Positions 1 through 8,036 of a stretch of 64,000 bases of DNA are shown in pieces (positions within the stretch are counted from its first letter, which is position 1; every line of letters starts with the position of its first letter). A program made the position numbers and the translations under genes. The stretch is taken from assembly GCF_000961885.1 (NCBI RefSeq), contig NZ_JZKH01000009.1, positions 69,185 through 133,184 on the forward strand. Reading direction: 5' to 3'. This DNA is from Streptomyces rubellomurinus (GTDB lineage Bacteria > Actinomycetota > Actinomycetes > Streptomycetales > Streptomycetaceae). The notes under the pieces are model-generated. The model was not told the DNA's origin, made no database searches, and saw only the letters and a program-made list of their open reading frames with translations.

Positions 1-181
1 GCAGGTGGCCGCCGGTGAGCGGGAGCAGGCCGGCGAGGGCGCGCAGGGCGGTGGACTTGCCCGCGCCGTTCGGGCCGAGCAGGGCGACCACTTCGCCGGG
101 GGCGGCGGCGAGCGCGAGGTCGAGGGTGAAGGCGGGGCGGTCCACCCGCAGGTGGGCGTCCAGGGCGGTCGGGGTGCTCAT
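1..181 (-). CDS. modC: Molybdate ABC transporter ATP-binding protein (5' part only)
   Basis: ATPase of a molybdate importer, cytoplasmic, powering ModB. Only about the first 60 residues are present; the gene runs off the left edge. The ATG at 181 is followed by a short beta-strand region and a Walker A motif (GPNGAGKST, residues about 39-47). It lies 58 bp downstream of the modB stop on the same strand, in the order modA-modB-modC. The ATP-binding assignment is certain from Walker A; the molybdate specificity is inferred from the neighbours. Confidence 0.85.
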   Translation of the reverse strand, partial: MSTPTALDAHLRVDRPAFTLDLALAAAPGEVVALLGPNGAGKSTALRALAGLLPLTGGHL

Positions 182-239
182 CCGGGCGGCGTCCACGGGG
201 TTCGGCGGAGTGGTGCGGTCCTGGGTCACGGGCGCGGCC

Positions 240-1208
240 TCACGGGGTGGACAGCCAGCGGTCGCGCAGGCCGGCCAGGACGGCGACGGAGACCGCCAGC
301 AGGACCAGCGACAGGGCGATCGCGGCCTGCGGATCGGACTCCATCGCCAGGTAGACCGCCAGCGGCATGGTCTGGGTGCGGCCCGGGAAGTTGCCCGCGA
401 AGGTGATCGTCGCGCCGAACTCGCCGAGCGCCCGGGCCCACGCCAGCACGGCCCCGGCGCCGATCCCCGGGGCGATCATCGGCAGGGTGACCCGGCGGAA
501 GGCGGTCAGCCGGGAGGCGCCCAGGGTGGCGGCCGCCTCCTCGAAGCGGGGGTCGGCGGCCCGCAGCGCCCCCTCGACGCTGATCACCAGGAACGGCATC
601 GCCACGAACGCCTCGGCGATCACCACGCCGGCGGTGGTGAACGGCAGCGTGATGCCGAAGGCCGAGTCGAGCCAGGAGCCGACGATGCCGCGCCGCCCGA
701 GCACCAGCAGCAGCGCCACGCCGCCGACCACCGGCGGCAGGACCAGCGGCAGGGTCACCAGCGCCCGGACCACCCGCCGGCCCGGCAGATCGGTGCGGGC
801 GAGCAGCCAGGCCAGCGGGACGCCGAGGACCAGCGACACCGCCGTGGCCGCCGTCGCGCTGATCAGCGACAGGCGCAGCGCGTCCCAGACGGCGGTGCTG
901 GTCAGCTGCTCGGACAGGCCGCTCCACGGCGCCCGGACGAGCAGGCCGACCAGCGGCAGGATCAGGAACGCGAGCCCGAGCAGAGCCGGGAGAGCCAACG
1001 CCACCGGGGTACGACCCGAGCCGGGGCGCCGGCCCCGGCGCGGCAGGGCCGGGGCGGGGCCGGCCGGGCCGACGCCTCCCCGGCGGGCGCCGCGTTCGCC
1101 ACCGCGACCGGTGCCGCGAGCGGTGCCACTATTGGCGCCACTGTCGGCGCCGTGATCGGTGTCGTGACCGGCCGGGTGGCGGTCGGCGTCGGCGCTGCGG
1201 TCGTTCAC
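240..1208 (-). CDS. modB: Molybdate ABC transporter permease
   Basis: Membrane channel subunit of the molybdate importer, about 322 residues. The GTG start at 1208 overlaps the modA stop by 4 bp (GTGA), so translation is probably coupled. The first 65 residues are a hydrophilic Gly/Arg/Asp-rich extension not usual in ModB. Several membrane helices follow, with the BPD_transp_1 EAA-type cytoplasmic loop (EEAAATLGASRLTAFRRVTLP) in the C-terminal half, where the ATPase docks. The family's typical sequence GEFGATITFAGNFPGRTQT is present near the C-terminus and supports ModB over the sulfate permease CysT/W. Confidence 0.9.
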   Translation of the reverse strand: MNDRSADADRHPAGHDTDHGADSGANSGTARGTGRGGERGARRGGVGPAGPAPALPRRGRRPGSGRTPVALALPALLGLAFLILPLVGLLVRAPWSGLSEQLTSTAVWDALRLSLISATAATAVSLVLGVPLAWLLARTDLPGRRVVRALVTLPLVLPPVVGGVALLLVLGRRGIVGSWLDSAFGITLPFTTAGVVIAEAFVAMPFLVISVEGALRAADPRFEEAAATLGASRLTAFRRVTLPMIAPGIGAGAVLAWARALGEFGATITFAGNFPGRTQTMPLAVYLAMESDPQAAIALSLVLLAVSVAVLAGLRDRWLSTP

Positions 1209-2056
1209 GGGGCCTGGAAACCGGCCGCGGTCAGGACCTGCTGGGCCTCGGGCGACTGGACGTACGCGACGAACGCGGCGGCGCCGTCCTTGTTCGGAGC
1301 CTTGGCGAGCGCGGCGATCGGGTAGTCGTTGACGGCCTTGGCGGCCTCGGGGAAGTCCACGCCGTCGATCTTCGCAGCATCGGCCCGCACATCGGTCTTG
1401 TACACCAGCGAGGCGTCGACCTCGCCCAGCTCGACCTTGGTGAGCGCGCCCTTGACGTCCTGCTCCAGGGTGACCGGGGTGAGTTCGACGCCGGCGGCCT
1501 TGAGCGCCGTCAGCGCGGCCGCGCCGCACGGCACCTCCTTCGCGCAGAGCGCGACCTTCACCCCGGAGCCGGCCAGGTCCTTGAGGCCGGCGAGGTGCTT
1601 GGGGTTGCCCTTGGGCACGGCGATAGCGAGCGTGTTCCGGACGAAGACCGCCGGTTGGCCGCTCGCCCCGCCCGCGTCACTGACGGTCTTCATGGTGGCC
1701 GGGCTGGCGGCGGCGAACACGTCCGCCGGGGCACCGGAGTTGATGCTGGTGGCGAGGCTGGAGCTGCCGCCGAAGTTGAAGGTGACCTTGGCGCCGGGGT
1801 TCGCCGCCTCGAACTTCTTGCCCAGGTCGGTGAACGTCTCCTTGAGCGAGGCGGCGGCGAAGACGGTGATCGTGCCGTGGGCCTTCGGGACGCCGGCGCT
1901 CGCACCGGTGCCGGTGGCCCCGGCGGACGCGGAGGCTCCCGAGCCGGCGGACGTGCCGCCGTCGCTGCCGCAGGCGGTGGCCCCGAGGCCGAGCACGAGG
2001 GCCGCGACGGCGGCGACGGCGAGCCTGCGGGCGGGGGCGGGCGTGCGGATGCTCAT
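1205..2056 (-). CDS. modA: Molybdate-binding lipoprotein
   Basis: Extracytoplasmic substrate-binding protein that delivers molybdate (or tungstate) to ModBC. 283 residues. It has an Arg-rich N-terminus, a hydrophobic stretch and a lipobox-like ATAC ending at about Cys29, then a Ser/Gly/Ala-rich linker, so it is a predicted lipoprotein. The mature part begins with TITVFAAASLKETF, the hallmark of ModA, and contains FNFGGSSSLATSI, the oxyanion-binding loop. First gene of the modABC operon; the ATG at 2056 is preceded by GGGAAG. The start is in the normal place for the signal peptide. Confidence 0.92.
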   Translation of the reverse strand: MSIRTPAPARRLAVAAVAALVLGLGATACGSDGGTSAGSGASASAGATGTGASAGVPKAHGTITVFAAASLKETFTDLGKKFEAANPGAKVTFNFGGSSSLATSINSGAPADVFAAASPATMKTVSDAGGASGQPAVFVRNTLAIAVPKGNPKHLAGLKDLAGSGVKVALCAKEVPCGAAALTALKAAGVELTPVTLEQDVKGALTKVELGEVDASLVYKTDVRADAAKIDGVDFPEAAKAVNDYPIAALAKAPNKDGAAAFVAYVQSPEAQQVLTAAGFQAP

Positions 2057-2467
2057 CGGGGCTTCCCCTCCAGGGTGCGCGCCGGGCGGGGCGCGAGGGC
2101 GACGGAGCCGCAGGTGCGGCCATTTCGGTGATCATAGTGCCGCAGATGCGAGTGCAGAATCCCCTGTCGCTTCGGACAGGCCCGGGGCGCCGGGGCCGTC
2201 CGTCCGGCTGTGGGAAGGCGCAAGGCGGGCCGTGGGCGCGGGCCGGACCGTACGGGCGGCGCCTCGGTTCGTGACGACGGCTGACGACGGCCGGCGACGG
2301 CCCACGGCAGGTGGTGGCAGGTGGCGGCGGCGGAAAACGGCAGGTGGCGGCGGGCGGCCGCGGGAAATTGCGTCGCGCCCGCGCGCCCGACCGGTCAGAG
2401 TGGGCGCAGTTCGTACGCATGGCCGGGTGCCGTTGCCCGGCCGGGCCCATAGGGGAGGAGTCCGTCC
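2057..2467. other. Intergenic region between modA and the RNA ligase gene
   Basis: 411 bp between two divergent genes, so it must hold both promoters. The decamer ACGGCAGGTG and near copies recur between about 2301 and 2352. No ModE-like operator, hairpin or small ORF could be supported. Confidence 0.5.
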
Positions 2468-3535
2468 ATGTCCACGCTGCGCGTCACCGCGGAGAAACTG
2501 ATCGTCCTGGAGCACCCGAATGCCGACGCCCTGGAACTCGCGCAGGTCGGGCTCTACCGGGCGGTGGTCGCCAAGGGCACGTACCGGACGGGCGACTTCG
2601 CCCTCTACATCCCCGAGCAGTCCGTCCTCCCGGACGAGCTGGTCGCGGAGCTCGGCCTGACCGGGAAGCTGGCGGGCTCGAACGCGAACCGGGTCAAGGC
2701 GGTACGGCTGCGCGGCGAGCTGTCGCAGGGCATCGTCTGCCGGCCCGCCGCGCTCGCCGGCACCGACCTGGCGGCCGCCGCCGAGCGGGGCGAGGACTTC
2801 GCCGAACTGCTCGGCGTCGTCAAGTGGCAGCCGCCGGTGCCGACGTCGATGAACGGCGAGGTGGTCAGCGCCCCGGACCTGCTGCCCTGGGTGGACATCG
2901 AGAACCTCAAGCGCTACCCGGACGTCTTCGAGCCGGGCGAGCCGGTCGTGCTCACCGAGAAGCTGCACGGCAGCTGCTGCCTGGTCACCTACACGGCCGC
3001 CACCGGCGAGGTCCAGGTGTCCTCCAAGGGGATCGGCGCGCAGGGCCTCGCGCTGATCGAGGACGAGCGCAACCTCTACTGGCGGGCGGTGCGCGCGCAC
3101 CGCATACCGGAGGTGGCGGCGCGGCTGGCCGAGCGGCTGGGCGCCGAGCGGGTCGGCATCTTCGGCGAGGTCTTCGGCGAGGGCGTGCAGGACCTGACGT
3201 ACGGTGCCTCCGCGCGCACCGAACTGCCCGGCTACGCGGCCTTCGACGTGTCGGCCGTGGTCGACGGGCAGCTGGTCTGGCTGCCCGCCGCCGAACTGCT
3301 GGACGGCGAGCTGCCGTTGGTGCCCGAGCTGTGGCGCGGGCCGTTCGACCGGGAGACCGTGCTGGCCCTCGCGGAGGGCCGGGAGACCTTCTCCGGGCGC
3401 GAACTCCACCTGCGCGAGGGCGTCGTGGTCCGCCCGGTGACCGAGCGCTGGAGCCCGCTGCTCGGCGGGCGGGCGATCGCCAAGGTGGTCGCCGACGCCT
3501 ACCTGACCCGCAAGGGCGGCACCGAGTACGAGTAG
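2468..3535 (+). CDS. ATP-dependent RNA ligase, DRB0094/Rnl5 family
   Basis: Predicted nucleotidyltransferase that seals RNA ends, related to Deinococcus DraRnl. 355 residues. The N-terminal 130 residues fit the OB-fold module of that family (VTAEKLIVLEHPNADALE and following). The adenylyltransferase domain follows, with motif I EKLHGS, so the AMP-accepting lysine is Lys165. Later motifs include GIFGEVFGEGVQDL (about 220-240, motif III/IIIa type), EGVVVRP (motif IV) and KVVADAYL near the end (motif V). A strong ribosome site (GGGGAGGAG) lies just before the ATG. It stands alone, with no RNA-repair partner nearby, so its substrate is unknown. Confidence 0.85.
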   Translation: MSTLRVTAEKLIVLEHPNADALELAQVGLYRAVVAKGTYRTGDFALYIPEQSVLPDELVAELGLTGKLAGSNANRVKAVRLRGELSQGIVCRPAALAGTDLAAAAERGEDFAELLGVVKWQPPVPTSMNGEVVSAPDLLPWVDIENLKRYPDVFEPGEPVVLTEKLHGSCCLVTYTAATGEVQVSSKGIGAQGLALIEDERNLYWRAVRAHRIPEVAARLAERLGAERVGIFGEVFGEGVQDLTYGASARTELPGYAAFDVSAVVDGQLVWLPAAELLDGELPLVPELWRGPFDRETVLALAEGRETFSGRELHLREGVVVRPVTERWSPLLGGRAIAKVVADAYLTRKGGTEYE

Positions 3536-3636
3536 GAGGGGGCTGCGGCCGGTGCCCGGAGGGAACTCTTCCGGGCCTTCCGGGGTTGACTACTCGTCAG
3601 TGAAGTCGACTGGTAGTCCGCGTCGAAGGAGTGCCG

Positions 3637-5064
3637 ATGCCCACCGCAACCGAAGCCCCGGCCCCCACCCCGGCCGCATCCGGATCCGCCGTCGCCCCGG
3701 TGCCCGGTCCGCCCGGGAGTCCGCTGACCGGGTCGTTGTTCGACCTCACCCGCCGCCCGCTGCGCACCTACCTCGCCGCCCGGCGCGACTACGGGGACGT
3801 GGTGCGCTTCACCGTGGGCCCGCCCGGGCTGCGCGCCGAGTTCTACGGCGTGTTCTCGCCCGAGGGCGTCCACCAGGTGCTGGGCAGCGAGGCGGCCAAC
3901 TTCCGCAAGGAGAGCGACCTCTACGACGAGCTGCGAATAAGCGTCGGCAACGGCTTGCTGACCAGCCAGGACGAGCTCTACCAGCGCCAACGCCGGCTCA
4001 TCCAGCCGCTGTTCACCCGCCGCCGGGTCGACGGCTACGCGGACGCACTCGCCCAGGAGGCGCGGGCGCTCACCGAGCGGTGGCGCACCGCGCCGGGCGG
4101 GGTCGTCGACGCGGCCGAGGAGATGTCGCGGTTCGCGCTGCGCGCCGTCGCCCGGATCCTCTTCGGCGCCGACGTGGAGGAGGCGGTCGAGGTGGTCAAC
4201 CGCAGCTTCCCGGCGCTCGGCGCGTTCGTCGTGGACCGCGGCTACGCCCCGGTGCGCCTGCCCCGCACCTGGCCGACCCCGGGCAACCGGCGCGGCCTGG
4301 CGGCGCAGCGGGCGCTGTACGGGGTCTGCGACCGGATCATCGCCGAGCGGGCCGCGCGCGGCGGCGGCGACGAGGACGCGAACGACCTGCTGACGCTACT
4401 CGGACGGGCCCGCGGCGAGGACGGCGGGCGGCTCGATCCGGCCGAACTCCGGGACCAGGTCCTGGTGTTCCTGCTCGCCGGGCACGAGACCACCGCCACC
4501 TCGCTGGCCTTCGCGCTGCACCTGCTGGCCAAGCACCCGGAGCAGCGCAGGCTCGCGCAGGAGGAGGCCGAGGCCGTCCTGGCCGGGCGGGCGCCGACCG
4601 CCGCGGACCTGGACGCGCTGCCGTACCTGACCCGGGTGATGAAGGAGACGATGCGGCTCTACCCGGCGGCGGCGCTGGTCGGCCGGCGGGTGGTCGCGGA
4701 GACGGTCATCGACGGGTACCTGCTTCCGGCGGGGGCGCAGCTCGTGGTCGCGCCGCTGGTCACCCACCGGCACCCGGACCACTGGCCGGACCCGGAGCGC
4801 TTCGACCCCGACCGCTTCCTGCCCGAGCAGGAGAAGGCCCGGCACCGCTACGCCTGGTACCCCTTCGGGGGCGGGCCGCGGGCGTGCATCGGGCAGCACT
4901 TCTCGATGCTGGAGTCGGTGCTGACCCTCGGTGTGCTGCTGCGGGACTTCGATCTGGAGGCGGTGGACCAGCGGGTGGCGCTCGGCCAGGGCATCACGCT
5001 GCAGGTGAGGAGCCCGATGCGGATCCAGGTGACGGAGCGAGGGCGGTCGCGGGCGGAGGACTGA
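3637..5064 (+). CDS. Cytochrome P450 monooxygenase
   Basis: Soluble haem-thiolate monooxygenase, about 475 residues. The I-helix oxygen-activation motif is AGHETT (281-286), the K-helix ExxR is ETMR (337-340), and the haem loop FGGGPRACIG puts the axial cysteine at 417. The sequence has the fatty-acid-hydroxylase/CYP102-CYP110-like layout (QRRLIQPLF in helix C; WYPFGGGPRACIGQHFSMLE) rather than the short CYP105 type. An in-frame GTG at 3631 exists, but AAGGA at 3626-3630 is correctly spaced for the ATG at 3637. No ferredoxin gene is adjacent. The substrate cannot be told. A heptad-repeat element begins 38 bp after the stop. Confidence 0.93.
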   Translation: MPTATEAPAPTPAASGSAVAPVPGPPGSPLTGSLFDLTRRPLRTYLAARRDYGDVVRFTVGPPGLRAEFYGVFSPEGVHQVLGSEAANFRKESDLYDELRISVGNGLLTSQDELYQRQRRLIQPLFTRRRVDGYADALAQEARALTERWRTAPGGVVDAAEEMSRFALRAVARILFGADVEEAVEVVNRSFPALGAFVVDRGYAPVRLPRTWPTPGNRRGLAAQRALYGVCDRIIAERAARGGGDEDANDLLTLLGRARGEDGGRLDPAELRDQVLVFLLAGHETTATSLAFALHLLAKHPEQRRLAQEEAEAVLAGRAPTAADLDALPYLTRVMKETMRLYPAAALVGRRVVAETVIDGYLLPAGAQLVVAPLVTHRHPDHWPDPERFDPDRFLPEQEKARHRYAWYPFGGGPRACIGQHFSMLESVLTLGVLLRDFDLEAVDQRVALGQGITLQVRSPMRIQVTERGRSRAED

Positions 5065-5101
5065 CCGCGGTCGGTGTCCGGCGGGCAGCTGGGAGGTAAC
5101 G

Positions 5102-5199
5102 GCTGACAGATGACAACCGACGGATAACAGATTTCAGCGAACAGATAACAGATGATGAAAGTTGTCAGCTGTTCGCTGAAATCTGTTCGGTGTTCGCGG
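5102..5199. repeat. Heptad-repeat inverted element, copy 1
   Basis: Fourteen consecutive 7-bp words in unbroken register downstream of the P450 gene. Left-arm words are of type GNNNACA (GCTGACA, GATGACA, GATAACA, GATTTCA, GCGAACA). The centre is at 5151-5164 (GATGATG, AAAGTTG). Right-arm words are of the mirrored type NNNNCTG. Bases 5126-5144 pair perfectly over 19 bp with 5169-5187, with a 24-nt loop. Much lower GC than its surroundings. It may act as a transcription terminator; there is no run of T. The rest of the gap up to 5469 shows nothing else clear. Confidence 0.85.
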
Positions 5200-5469
5200 G
5201 CAAACCACCCTCCGGGCAGAGGACCGGCCCATTCGAACACATCGCCCGCGTCTCGCGGGTAGCTTTTCAGATCTTCCGGTGGCTGATTCCGGCCCCTCGA
5301 TAGCGTCCCACGCACCCCAGGCCGAAAGCGCACATGCGTACGGCATATGACGGGCCGTCAGGATGCCCTGCGGCCGTCCGTCGCCGGCGGCCGCGTGCAG
5401 TCCGCCCGGCCCGGGGAGCCCGGGCGCGCCGCGTACCGCCCCGGGCCCGACCGGCCGACCGGAGGTCCG

Positions 5470-6597
5470 ATGGGCACCCTCAAGCACGTCAGCTTCGGCT
5501 GGCTGACACCCGCCCTCTCGTACGTGATGGCCTGCGCCGGTGCCGCCCTCGGCCTGCGCTGCACCCTGCGAGGACTCGCGGCGAGCGGCGCCGCCCGCCG
5601 GAACTGGCTGGTCACGGCCGCCGCCGCGATCGGCTCCGGCATCTGGACGATGCACTTCGTCGCGATGTTCGGCTTCACCGTCGACGGCACCGAGCTGCGC
5701 TACAGCGTGCCGCTGACCGTGCTGAGCCTCGTCGTCGCCGTCCTGGTCACCGGCCTCGGCCTGGCCGTCGTCTGCTACGGCCGGCACCGCGGCCCGGCCC
5801 TGCTCGCCGGCGGCGTCACCACCGGGCTGGGCATCGCCGCGATGCACTACCTCGGCATGGCCGCCGTCCGGATGCACGGCGGCATGCGCTACGACGCCGG
5901 CACCGTCGCCCTGTCGGTGCTCGTCGCGGTCGGCGCCGCCACCGCCGCACTCTGGGCGGCCGTCAGCATCCGCAACGTGTACGCGGCCGTCGCCGCCTCG
6001 CTGGCCATGGGCCTCGCCGTCAGCTGCATGCACTACACCGGCATGGCCGCCGTCCACGTCCGGCTGGACCCCGACCGGGCCGGCCTCGGCGGCGTCGGCC
6101 CGATGGAGTTCGTCTTCCCGCTCGCGGTCGGCCTCGGCTCCTTCCTCTTCCTCGCCTCCGCCTTCGTCGCGCTGTCCCCGACCGCCCAGGAGCGGGCCGG
6201 CTACCGCGAGGCGGGCGAGCTGGCCCTCGAGGAGTTCCCCACCCGGCCCACGTACCAACCGGGCGGTGAGGGTGGGGAGTTGCCGCGCCGGGTGCGGCAG
6301 GCGAGCCTGGCGCCGCAGCTGCGGGAGGCGCCCGCCCGTCCGGACCCGGGTGCCCGCCGGGGTGGACCGGCGCCGCTCGGCGGCCGCAGCCCGGAGGCGG
6401 TGCGGGCCGCGATGTCCGCCTTCCAGAGCGGGTGGGCGCGCGGCTCCCGACCGTCCGGCCACGCGGCCGAACGCCCCCACCGAAGAACGGAGTTCGACGC
6501 GGCCTCCGGTCCGGGGAGGGGATCCGGGCACCGCCCGGACGGCGGATCGGACGACCGCTTCCAGCACCCGCATCGAACCGAAGGAGAGACATCGTGA
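5470..6597 (+). CDS. MHYT-domain membrane protein with conservon CvnA-like C-terminal tail
   Basis: Integral membrane sensor of about 375 residues. Seven hydrophobic helices cover residues 5-245. They carry three MHYT-type motifs: WTMHFVAM, AAMHYLGM and SCMHYTGM. These His/Met residues are thought to bind metal and sense O2, CO or NO. No GGDEF, EAL or kinase domain follows. The hydrophilic tail (about 245-375) contains LPRRVRQASLAPQLRE and RSPEAVRAAMSAFQSGW, which resemble the conserved end of CvnA-type sensor kinases. The ATG at 5470 is preceded by GGAGG; an upstream in-frame start is possible. The stop overlaps the next gene by GTGA, as cvnA does with cvnB. Confidence 0.85.
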   Translation: MGTLKHVSFGWLTPALSYVMACAGAALGLRCTLRGLAASGAARRNWLVTAAAAIGSGIWTMHFVAMFGFTVDGTELRYSVPLTVLSLVVAVLVTGLGLAVVCYGRHRGPALLAGGVTTGLGIAAMHYLGMAAVRMHGGMRYDAGTVALSVLVAVGAATAALWAAVSIRNVYAAVAASLAMGLAVSCMHYTGMAAVHVRLDPDRAGLGGVGPMEFVFPLAVGLGSFLFLASAFVALSPTAQERAGYREAGELALEEFPTRPTYQPGGEGGELPRRVRQASLAPQLREAPARPDPGARRGGPAPLGGRSPEAVRAAMSAFQSGWARGSRPSGHAAERPHRRTEFDAASGPGRGSGHRPDGGSDDRFQHPHRTEGETS

Positions 6598-7031
6598 TCG
6601 GCACCAACCACCGCGCGGGCGAGCTGGACCGGCTTCTCGACGAGCTGGTCCAGCGTGCCCTGGAGGTCCGCGTCGCCGTGCTCCTCTCCGTGGACGGCCT
6701 GGCCATCGGCGCCTCGGCCGGACTCGAACGGGAGGACGGCGAGCACCTGGCGGCCGTCGCCTCCGGCTTCCACAGCCTGGCCGAGGGCGCCGGCCGGCAC
6801 TTCGGCGCGGGCGAAGTCCGGCAGACCATGGTCGAGTTGGAGGGCGGCTACCTGCTGATCGCGGCCGCCGGGGAAGGCACCTGCCTGGCCGTCTTCGCCA
6901 CCGCGCGCGCCGACCTCGGCCTGATCGCCTACGAGATGGCCAGGATGGTCCGCCGGGTCGGGGAGCACCTGGGCACCGCACCCCGCGCGGTGCGCGGCGG
7001 GTCCGGCGGGTCCGCCGGGTCCGGCGAATGA
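6594..7031 (+). CDS. Roadblock/LC7 protein, CvnB type
   Basis: 145-residue roadblock/LC7 domain protein. In conservons this is CvnB, which binds the CvnD GTPase and the membrane sensor CvnA. The domain occupies residues 5-120 (ELDRLLDELVQRALEVRVAVLLSVDGL, then GGYLLIAAAGEGTCLAVF), followed by a Gly/Ser tail. The GTG start overlaps the MHYT stop by 4 bp. The stop overlaps an ATG (ATGA at 7028) that begins the ruined cvnC. This is the last intact gene of the cluster. Confidence 0.9.
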   Translation: MIGTNHRAGELDRLLDELVQRALEVRVAVLLSVDGLAIGASAGLEREDGEHLAAVASGFHSLAEGAGRHFGAGEVRQTMVELEGGYLLIAAAGEGTCLAVFATARADLGLIAYEMARMVRRVGEHLGTAPRAVRGGSGGSAGSGE

Positions 7032-7412
7032 GCCCGGACCAGCCCCGCCCGCAGCGGCAGTGGCAGCGCCGGCCGGAGCGCCCGCGATGACGAACGGTGC
7101 CGCGCACCGGGCCCGCTGGCACGACGAGGACGCCGGCCCGGTCGTCCGCCCGTACGCCGTCACCCCGAGCCGCCGGTCGGCCCGGAACAGGTCCGCATCC
7201 TCACCCTGTGCCGCGGCACGCCGCAGTCGGTGGCCGAACTCGCCGCCGACCTCGACCTCTCGGTGGGCGTGGTGCGGGTGCTGCTCGGCGACCTGCCGGC
7301 GGCCGGGCTCATCCGGGTCAACCGCCCCGCCCCGCCCGCTCGCCCTGCTCCCCGACGAGCGCATCCTCCAGGAGGTCGTCCACGGACTCCGCGCACTGCG
7401 GGCGGCCGCATC
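7028..7412 (+). pseudogene. Frameshifted cvnC remnant (DUF742 winged-helix protein)
   Basis: Parts of a CvnC protein appear in changing frames. A start overlapping cvnB (7028) reads 20 codons to a stop at 7090. A second frame from 7087 gives RWHDEDAGPVVRPYAVT, the DUF742 hallmark. A third frame from about 7164 gives PEQVRILTLC and SVAELAADLDLSVGVVRVLL, the winged-helix part. From about 7335 the second frame returns with LALLPDERILQEVVHGLRAL, the normal end. At least two and probably three indels are needed, and the stretch between VRPYAVT and PEQVRIL is shorter than in intact family members. It cannot make a normal CvnC unless the assembly is wrong. Confidence 0.8.
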
Positions 7413-7826
7413 ACCATCCGCGAGGGCCTGTCCCGCTACCTGTTCGGCACCCCGGGGAAGGACCGGTTCTGGTTCCTCCGGGGCGAGTTGGCGCAGGGCG
7501 CACTCGGCGCCGTCGTGCCCGCCGACACCCGCCGGCCGGCCGGCTGCTTCCCGGCCGGCTGCTTCCCGGCCGGCTGCTTCCCGGCCGTCGACTTCTTCGA
7601 GCACCGGGGCATCCCGTTCGTGGTCGCGGTGAACCGTTTCGCCGGAACGCGCGAGTACGGCCCGGCGGAGGTCGACCGCGCGCTGGACCTGGACCCCGGC
7701 ACCCCGGTGGTCCTGTGCGACGCGCGCCGCCGGGCCTCCGACAAGGAGGTGCTGATCAACCTGGTCGAGCATGCGGGCCGGGTGCCCGCCGCCCGCCTGC
7801 TCGCGGACGGCTCGCCGTCCGGCTGA
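7401..7826 (+). pseudogene. Truncated cvnD remnant (small GTPase lacking its P-loop)
   Basis: C-terminal two thirds of a CvnD Ras-like GTPase. The reading begins at GRITIREGLSRYLFGTPGKDRFWF, which in normal family members lies about 50-60 residues after the G1/P-loop (GGFGVGKTT). The P-loop and the protein start are missing, and the sequence fuses directly to the end of cvnC. The G3 motif reads GTPGKDR where GTPGQDR is usual. The NxxD-like guanine motif is VNRFAG, where VN-F-DG is usual, so its Asp is also missing. A 15-bp triplication (7536-7580) inserts GCFPA repeats. Nucleotide binding should be abolished. Confidence 0.8.
7536..7580 (+). repeat. 15-bp tandem triplication inside cvnD remnant
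   Basis: Three perfect copies of CCGGCCGGCTGCTTC in tandem, followed by a partial fourth. They add GCFPA repeats where intact GTPases have a single DCFPA before the conserved AVDFFEHRGIPFVV. Typical slippage expansion in a gene under relaxed selection. Confidence 0.9.
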
Positions 7827-8036
7827 GACCGAACGCCGAGCCCGACCGGTTCCTGCCGAGCGGTCGTCCACGAAGGTGCCGGCCAGGCCGCACCGCGCGG
7901 ACGGCCGGCGGCGCGCCGTCCTCGAACGCGAGGACGAACGCGAGGCACGAGCGCGAGCACGGCGGCGGCCCGCTTCGACGCACCGAGCCGACGGCAAGTC
8001 GGCTGATGCGCCGCCCCGGCCCGTACGCTGAAAATC

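Noticed and set aside
3552..5099. Overlapping 515-residue frame across the P450 gene
   Set aside because: Same strand, different frame from a P450 with all catalytic motifs; composition is Arg/Ala/Gly-rich noise.
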